A stretch of DNA of 45,225 bases, from the NCBI GenBank assembly GCA_001871075.1, contig MNUP01000051.1, positions 1-45,225 on the forward strand. The letters run 5' to 3'. The notes below the pieces were generated by a model. That model was not told the origin of the DNA. It did not search any database and was given only the letters and a program-made list of their open reading frames with translations. Shown in pieces: positions 40,853 to 45,225 of this stretch. This DNA comes from Candidatus Desantisbacteria bacterium CG1_02_49_89 (GTDB lineage Bacteria > Desantisbacteria > UBA1551). The position numbers and the translations under genes are program-made. Within the stretch, counting starts at the first letter, position 1. Each line of letters opens with the position of its first letter.

Positions 40853-42238
40853 TCAGAAATCCCAGTAAAGCGTATTCGCAGCCGGTCTTGTTTTCAAAAC
40901 CTTGTCCTGTATTTGCTCGGGCTTCCCTGGGGCAGCTGCTGGAGCGGCCCGCCCGGCATTAAGCCGGGACGAGGTCTCGCCCCGATGGTCATCGGGGTGG
41001 ACTGAAACACTTTTACCGGTTTTGCTAACTGAACCAGTTTTGACAGCTGGGGCACTTTTAACGGCTTTGCTTCTAATGAAATTACTTTTGCTGATCTCTA
41101 TTTCTATCCCGACCCCGCCGCAGCTTGGCAGCCACAGCCTGTAGGTTTGATAGCCGTCCTGAAGGTCTATCCTGCTTTCATATTTCTTGACATTGGTCCG
41201 CCCCGGCAAAGTCCGGTCAACAGGAGTTTTCGGGATCGAGTATTGCTTTAAAAAATATCCCAGGTCCAGGCCTGACTTTTCCTGGGCAGACATGTATTTC
41301 ATTACCTTGGCGATGGCCACAAAACGGAAAAGATTCTCAAGCTCAACGTAGATCGGCCTTCTTGCCGCTATCTCGCTGTATTTCTCCGAAAAAGCCTCTG
41401 TGAACTTCAGGGCGAGCGGGCTTCCGCCGCCGTAACCCGCGATCTTTCCCTTGTTCAGGTATTGTTCTTCGGTAAGAAGTATTACCGGGCATTTTTCGAT
41501 CATGACCGCGTTATCTTCCTCCCGGTAAAGGTTCTTCCCGGGAAAGAACCAGAAACGGTTCAGGGAAAAACCCGAGAACGCAGCCTCTCCTTTCTGGATA
41601 GCGTTTTTGGCTTCCTCCATTGTCATATCCATAAGGCTGGAAAAACCGGGTATATCCGGGTTATCCGAACCGTTTACCAGGCTTTTCATGTCATAGTCCG
41701 CTTTTACCATAACCCGGGCAAAATGAGTGTCAAAGGGAATGCCCAGCACGCGGACCGCCTGCGGGGATTTGCCGATCCTTTCCCATTCAACGATATATTC
41801 TTCTTCGGTGATACCTGAAGGATCTTCCCTGTTCTTCTTCCCCAGCGCGAAAAGCCTCTGGATAACCGCGGGGTCCGGGTCGATCGAACACCCGGGATTA
41901 GCATAGTAATTCGTTTTCCCGCGCAGTTCGGCGTATTCATACCAGGAATTCCTGAGCGCTACCGCCAGGTCCTCGAGATAAAGAAGCGGCGCCCCGGGGA
42001 TCACGCTGCCCACCAGGATAATATCCTTGTTTGCCGCGTCGATAATATAACCTTCGACCGTGTTCAGCCCGCCCAGCCGGGTGATCCCGTCAGGAACAGC
42101 TCCGGTCTTATCGAAGATTTCAAGTTTCTGCTGAAGTGTTTTCAGAGAAACAGCTCTTTTTGCCCCGTAGGTGCTTCCCGCTGCCGCAGCGCTTAAAATA
42201 AAAACCAAAAAAATTATCAGCAGTATTTGCTTTTTCAT
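40853..42238 (-). CDS. Secreted DUF1598-like protein carrying an in-frame repeat insertion
   Basis: The 461-aa product (from the ATG at 42238) starts with a signal peptide (MKKQILLIIFLVFILSAAAA). Its core resembles DUF1598, a family of unknown function known mainly from Planctomycetota: AVPDGITRLGGLNTVEGYII, IILVGSVIPGAPLLYLEDLAVALRN, YYANPGCSIDPDP and RVMVKADYDMKSLVNG. Near the C-terminus, VSVHPDDHRGETSSRLNAGR is translated from a copy of a palindromic repeat found in spacers at 15287 and 22859, followed by a CCCGGC/GCCGGG hairpin, so the repeat has been domesticated as coding sequence. The start has no clear ribosome site and is preceded by a CACGAATT word array. The function is unknown. 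Confidence 0.72.
   Translation of the reverse strand: MKKQILLIIFLVFILSAAAAGSTYGAKRAVSLKTLQQKLEIFDKTGAVPDGITRLGGLNTVEGYIIDAANKDIILVGSVIPGAPLLYLEDLAVALRNSWYEYAELRGKTNYYANPGCSIDPDPAVIQRLFALGKKNREDPSGITEEEYIVEWERIGKSPQAVRVLGIPFDTHFARVMVKADYDMKSLVNGSDNPDIPGFSSLMDMTMEEAKNAIQKGEAAFSGFSLNRFWFFPGKNLYREEDNAVMIEKCPVILLTEEQYLNKGKIAGYGGGSPLALKFTEAFSEKYSEIAARRPIYVELENLFRFVAIAKVMKYMSAQEKSGLDLGYFLKQYSIPKTPVDRTLPGRTNVKKYESRIDLQDGYQTYRLWLPSCGGVGIEIEISKSNFIRSKAVKSAPAVKTGSVSKTGKSVSVHPDDHRGETSSRLNAGRAAPAAAPGKPEQIQDKVLKTRPAANTLYWDF
40971..41000. repeat. Palindromic repeat inside a coding sequence
   Basis: GAGGTCTCGCCCCGATGG, followed by TCATCGGGGTGG, matches the reverse complement of the spacer repeat at about 22860-22889 in 28 of 30 bases. 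It is read in frame in the DUF1598-like gene as HPDDHRGETS. Confidence 0.8.
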
Positions 42239-42400
42239 AGGAACAACGCTTTTACAACCACGAATTTTCACGGATTTCCACGAATCTTCTAACATTTTCT
42301 CTTAACATCGTTTTCTAACATCTTTTCGTAACATCTTTACTTAACAATCCTGGCGACGCACGATGTTACGATGTTACGATGCACGGTATTTAAGCTAAGG

Positions 42401-43039
42401 CTACCGTCTTCTACTCTTCGTCTTTTCCAGAAGCTGCTTTTTCTTTTTTTCTATTCTCTGTTCTTCCGCAGAGGGCTGGGCTGCCGCTAATCCGGCGATC
42501 TTCTGGGCAAGATTTCTGACCGCGGGCAGCAGATTCTCTTCTGTGCTTGCCTCTTCAGCTTCCGCTTTCTCGATCTTCCCTGACTCTACATTGACAATTT
42601 TTACGTTGAGAATATAGACGTTACCTACTTTCCCGATAGAGCCGGTAAACATCTTGCGCACTCCGAGCAGCTGCCCCAGTTCCACGATGCATTCCTGGCT
42701 CGTGCAGCCGGACATCTGGAATTTCTGTTCTTTCAGGATAGATTCCATGTTCTCTCTTGTGACTATATTGAATTTGTTCGTATTTACAAGCTGGGTGCGC
42801 AGGTAATCCGAAACAGTGGATACCATGCCCGCGGAAACCCCTTCCTTTGCATCCAGTTCCATTACAGCCGCGGTTGTTGTTTTGGTATCCGCAGCTGTTG
42901 TTTTTGTCTCCGCCGCTTGCCCTGAACCTGCCGTGTCCGCCAATTTTGTTGGGTGGAAGCCTGCGAATGGTTCAGCGGCGCGGCAGTTTACAGAAAAAAG
43001 TATCAACAACCCGGTTAAAAGATATAAGTATTTTTTCAT
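42401..43039 (-). CDS. Secreted CsgG/TolB-N-like protein
   Basis: From the ATG at 43039 (GGGAGAATAAA upstream) the product is 212 aa. A signal peptide (KYLYLLTGLLILFSVNC) ends in a cysteine context, so a lipoprotein is possible. After a Thr/Ala-rich linker, residues about 40-180 match the CsgG/DUF2380-type alpha-beta fold: AAVMELDAKEGVSAGMVSTV, LRTQLVNTNKFNIVTRENME, CTSQECIVELGQLLGVRKMF and GSIGKVGNVYILNVKIVNVE. Such proteins usually sit in the periplasm or outer membrane and assist assembly of envelope complexes. A Lys/Arg-rich tail (KKKKQLLEKTKSRRR) follows. Two in-register cysteines (C..QEC) may form a disulfide. Confidence 0.78.
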   Translation of the reverse strand: MKKYLYLLTGLLILFSVNCRAAEPFAGFHPTKLADTAGSGQAAETKTTAADTKTTTAAVMELDAKEGVSAGMVSTVSDYLRTQLVNTNKFNIVTRENMESILKEQKFQMSGCTSQECIVELGQLLGVRKMFTGSIGKVGNVYILNVKIVNVESGKIEKAEAEEASTEENLLPAVRNLAQKIAGLAAAQPSAEEQRIEKKKKQLLEKTKSRRR

Positions 43040-43183
43040 TTTATTCTCCCTAATAGATGAAAAACGAATAGTGGAATTCGAAAACACACGGCTAAACAGT
43101 CCGAGAATATTCGAAGAAAGATGTCAAGACCTGACTCCAGCTTCCGAAAAGTTCGTGGCGGGAAATGGTTCAGTGGCCTGTCC

Positions 43184-43786
43184 CTATTTTACTATTTTTC
43201 TGTTGTGCAAGGCATACGCCTCGTCGATAAACTGCTCCATGGTCTTTTCCTCAATAACCGATGGTTGTTCATAATTGATCTTGTATTTCTTCATCATCCG
43301 CACTTCCAGTTCCTCATTGGCTATCAACCCGCCGTCCTCCATTATGTGCTTTACCTTAACCCCTCTCTTGGAGAGATAATGGGACACGAGAGCAAACCTG
43401 TGGCACACAAAAGGATCGTCCTCGGAACACATTATGGCCGTCCTGCGTTGTTTTTTAAGAAGCTCCACCACCCGGCCCAGCCCACTCTGAAAAGTGAGGG
43501 TCCTGCTCACCTTCTCGTAATCGACGACCCTGGTATCGTTTATAAAAAGGGATGGGTTGCTGTAATGGTCTCCTAAACGATCTCCCATATAGATATATTC
43601 TATCCCCGAATACGCCAGATCCTTTGCCAGCGGTTCCCTGTTGAACTGCTGAAGAACCCAGTTGCTGTGGGGATTACTCCGCACGTCTACGACATACCCC
43701 ACCTGGTGCTTGCTGAGGAGCCTGACGAAATAATCTATGTCGTGTCTGGAATGCCCGATTGTGTAACAGATCAGATCATCGTTCAT
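43184..43786 (-). CDS. DUF488 family protein
   Basis: From the ATG at 43786 the product is 200 aa. It shows the DUF488 pattern: CYTIGHSRHDIDYFVRLLSK at the start, VVDVRSNPHSN with the conserved D-x-R, YMGDRLGD, and CSEDDPFVCHRFALVSHYL carrying the Cys and the CHR motif. The biochemical role of the family is unknown; a nuclease or redox function has been suggested from the conserved acidic and Cys residues. It follows a small membrane protein by 23 bases and the two are probably cotranscribed. The frame is open further upstream to 44020, but that stretch overlaps the membrane protein gene in another frame. Confidence 0.88.
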   Translation of the reverse strand: MNDDLICYTIGHSRHDIDYFVRLLSKHQVGYVVDVRSNPHSNWVLQQFNREPLAKDLAYSGIEYIYMGDRLGDHYSNPSLFINDTRVVDYEKVSRTLTFQSGLGRVVELLKKQRRTAIMCSEDDPFVCHRFALVSHYLSKRGVKVKHIMEDGGLIANEELEVRMMKKYKINYEQPSVIEEKTMEQFIDEAYALHNRKIVK

Positions 43787-43809
43787 TTTTTTAGACCTTG
43801 TGATTTTAT

Positions 43810-44010
43810 TTAATCGCCCTCTTTTCTTCTTTTCAGACGGTATATTATCCAGATAATGCCGGAAACGACAAACCAGATGCCGAAAACAAGCGTCATCGTG
43901 AAAAATACCGGCTCTTCGACCTTCCAGATGCCGTATACCACATTGTGCAGAACAGCGGAACCTGCCGCCGCTCCCAGGAACCAAAAGGGATTCTTTATTC
44001 TTTTCAGCAT
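43810..44010 (-). CDS. Small two-helix membrane protein
   Basis: The 66-aa product has two hydrophobic segments (WFLGAAAGSAVLHNVVYGIW and VFFTMTLVFGIWFVVSGIIW) followed by a basic tail (YRLKRRKEGD), which predicts two membrane helices with a cytoplasmic C-terminus. It precedes the DUF488 gene by 23 bases. No family or function is recognised. An overlapping frame is open over the same bases, but its product has no plausible protein features. Confidence 0.7.
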   Translation of the reverse strand: MLKRIKNPFWFLGAAAGSAVLHNVVYGIWKVEEPVFFTMTLVFGIWFVVSGIIWIIYRLKRRKEGD

Positions 44011-44104
44011 GGCGGCTCATGTCCTTTATTTAAACCCATGACCCATGACACATGACTCATGACTGTATTTAAAAGGCCCGTCCCGGCTGCATTTTATAAT
44101 CACC

Positions 44105-44153
44105 GTCCCTAAAGGACCCCTGCGTCTTGCTTTCATTAGAAAGCTGCAGGGGT
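44105..44153. repeat. Dispersed palindromic unit (type 2)
   Basis: GTCCctaaaGGAC, then CCCCTGC, bulge GTCT, upper stem GCTTTC/GAAAGC, GCAGGGG. Compared with 31823-31870 both stems differ by paired changes. A CATGACCCATGACACATG word array (about 44036-44063) lies next to it. Confidence 0.8.
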
Positions 44154-44185
44154 AATCATCTTCTGATAATCACTGTAATCATTCT

Positions 44186-45079
44186 TTATTTAATGCTTTC
44201 GTCCGCCAGTATCCCGTAACCGGCGAAGAAATTGTCGAACAGTTTCGAGAATTTGGGCCAGTATTCCTCGATATTCTTGTAAGTGCCGTCTTTGTCCTTG
44301 TTCTTCCAGTCGTCCTTTTTTATCCCCGGCCCTCCGGGGATCTTAAGGCAGGCGGAAAACGCCAGCACTGTTTCTTTTCCTGATTTACCTGGAGCGTATA
44401 TCTCCACAAAGCAATCCCCTATCATTATGTCATCGTTCGTATAGCGCAGCAGGACCACCTGCACGACCATTACCGCGTCAGCGCCGGCTTCGGTGACCAG
44501 GGCGGGGAATAATTTCTTCCTGTTTTCTTCGCCGTTTAAAAATTTCAGGCCCAGCGCCGGGCTCATCCACTGGTTCTGGTTCAGGTATTCCCACCAGGCC
44601 CCTCCTTTTCCGGAAGAATGCGGCGTGATCCCGGTATAATATGTCGTGTCCAGCGCCTGGTATGACGCGCATGAATTAACCGTTTCCACCGGGAGGATCT
44701 CTATTTTCGCGGGCTTAAAATTGTTCTGGAATGACTGGGCTATAAGGGGGGTGAGCGCTTCCACCTGCGGTTTTGACTTGCCGATTATGCTCTCTTTCGC
44801 CGATTCCGTGGCGACCATTTCCACTATTCCAAGCAGTCCGCTGCCCCACCCTCCGAAGCCGAAAACAGCGTACCTGACATTAAATGCCGCCAGCGCGACC
44901 TTTTTGGGTATCGCGGCTATCTGCCCCTTGGTGGCCTTGAAATCGGTCACCACCCTTATGTTGTCGTTGATCCACCTTTTCGCCTCCTTGTCGTTATCAA
45001 ACGCGAACGCTCCAACCATCGGCAAAAACATCCCGATAAAAATAAACGCTGCTGCTGATACTACTGCTGATCTTTTCAT
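44186..45079 (-). CDS. Secreted protein of unknown function
   Basis: From the ATG at 45079 (GGAGGAAAA upstream) the product is 297 aa. It has a signal peptide (SAAAFIFIGMFLPMVGAFAF). The mature part is alpha/beta with AALVTEAGADAVMVVQVVLL-like features: LFPALVTEAGADAVMVVQVV and VEIYAPGKSGKETVLAFSAC suggest a CsgG/GNA1162-like fold related to lipoproteins that sense or assemble envelope structures, but this is weak. Three scattered cysteines (SCASY, GDCFV, FSACL) could form a disulfide. Upstream codons back to 45106 come from a palindromic repeat and are not counted. I do not recognise the family with certainty. Confidence 0.6.
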   Translation of the reverse strand: MKRSAVVSAAAFIFIGMFLPMVGAFAFDNDKEAKRWINDNIRVVTDFKATKGQIAAIPKKVALAAFNVRYAVFGFGGWGSGLLGIVEMVATESAKESIIGKSKPQVEALTPLIAQSFQNNFKPAKIEILPVETVNSCASYQALDTTYYTGITPHSSGKGGAWWEYLNQNQWMSPALGLKFLNGEENRKKLFPALVTEAGADAVMVVQVVLLRYTNDDIMIGDCFVEIYAPGKSGKETVLAFSACLKIPGGPGIKKDDWKNKDKDGTYKNIEEYWPKFSKLFDNFFAGYGILADESIK

Positions 45080-45091
45080 TTTTCCTCCTCG

Positions 45092-45225
45092 AAGCGCCAT
45101 TGACACAGCTCTGGCGCGAAGATCCCTGTGTTAAGCTCCGAAGGAGCTACAGGGACCGAAGAGTCATTCGCTAAGTTCTGACTCGTAGATCCCTGCGTTG
45201 AACTCCGAAGGAGTTGCAGGGACCG
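45092..45225. repeat. Two 67-bp tandem palindromic units (type 1) with compensating changes
   Basis: Unit 1 (45092-45158) and unit 2 (45159-45225) are exactly 67 bases each. First stems are GCGCCA/TGGCGC and GAGTCA/TGACTC. Second hairpins are TCCCTGT, GTTA, AGCTCC/GGAGCT, ACAGGGA and TCCCTGC, GTTG, AACTCC/GGAGTT, GCAGGGA. Most differences between the units fall in stems and keep pairing. A further unit may follow beyond the window edge. Confidence 0.92.

Noticed and set aside
43787-44020. N-terminal extension of the DUF488 frame
   Set aside because: It lacks DUF488 features, overlaps the small membrane protein in another frame, and the family normally starts at the MNDDLICYTIGH segment.

Overview
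The window is a fragment of a bacterial chromosome in which every supportable gene lies on the minus strand, so text order is the reverse of transcription order. It holds about 28 protein genes, one tiny leader-like ORF, one broken gene, one partial insertion sequence and no RNA gene that I can recognise. The many secreted glycosidase-like proteins, the URO-D-like, creatininase-like and sugar-isomerase-like genes, the DUF1598- and DUF6785-type proteins and the repeat-filled spacers suggest a PVC-like or candidate-phylum bacterium (Planctomycetota/Omnitrophota type). This is inference: no marker gene fixes the phylum.

Region 1 (1-4982) is an AT-rich defence island. A near-consensus promoter with an E. 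coli-type LexA box between its -35 and -10 drives lexA, then an alpha-class (D12) adenine methyltransferase, then an AlwI/N.BstNBI-family restriction endonuclease, then a beta-class methyltransferase. These are packed with gaps of 2-12 bases. The next gene is cut after about 23 codons by an IS630-type element that runs off the left edge. Two methyltransferases plus one type IIS-like nuclease fit an asymmetric target site. A LexA-type repressor at the head of the operon suggests DNA-damage control of restriction.

Region 2 (5410-24155) mixes very large secreted proteins (996, 722 and 1295 aa) with housekeeping genes (clpB, a pyruvate kinase lacking the C-terminal domain, a GNAT acetyltransferase). 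It also has a small DUF559 nuclease-like gene framed by 42-base direct repeats. Region 3 (24570-39463) looks like a glycan-degradation neighbourhood: a multi-pass membrane protein, several TIM-barrel proteins, GH5-like, GH50-like and GH28-like enzymes, an acetyl-xylan-esterase-like hydrolase, two sugar isomerase-like proteins, a creatininase-like and a URO-D-like protein. Region 4 (39560-45079) has a Fic protein, a DUF1598-like protein, a CsgG-like secreted protein, a DUF488 protein and small or unknown proteins.

The most unusual content is in the spacers. One family of small palindromic units recurs many times: hairpin 1, a linker, then hairpin 2, which carries a one-sided bulge of about 4 nt on its 5' side. 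Stems differ between copies by compensating changes, and in two places units sit inside the hairpin loops of other units, once three levels deep. A second pattern follows many stop codons: a degenerate array of short words (often GTGTCAACG-like), then a CAAGGAWTT-like box. Both patterns are directly visible and are not explained by the genes.
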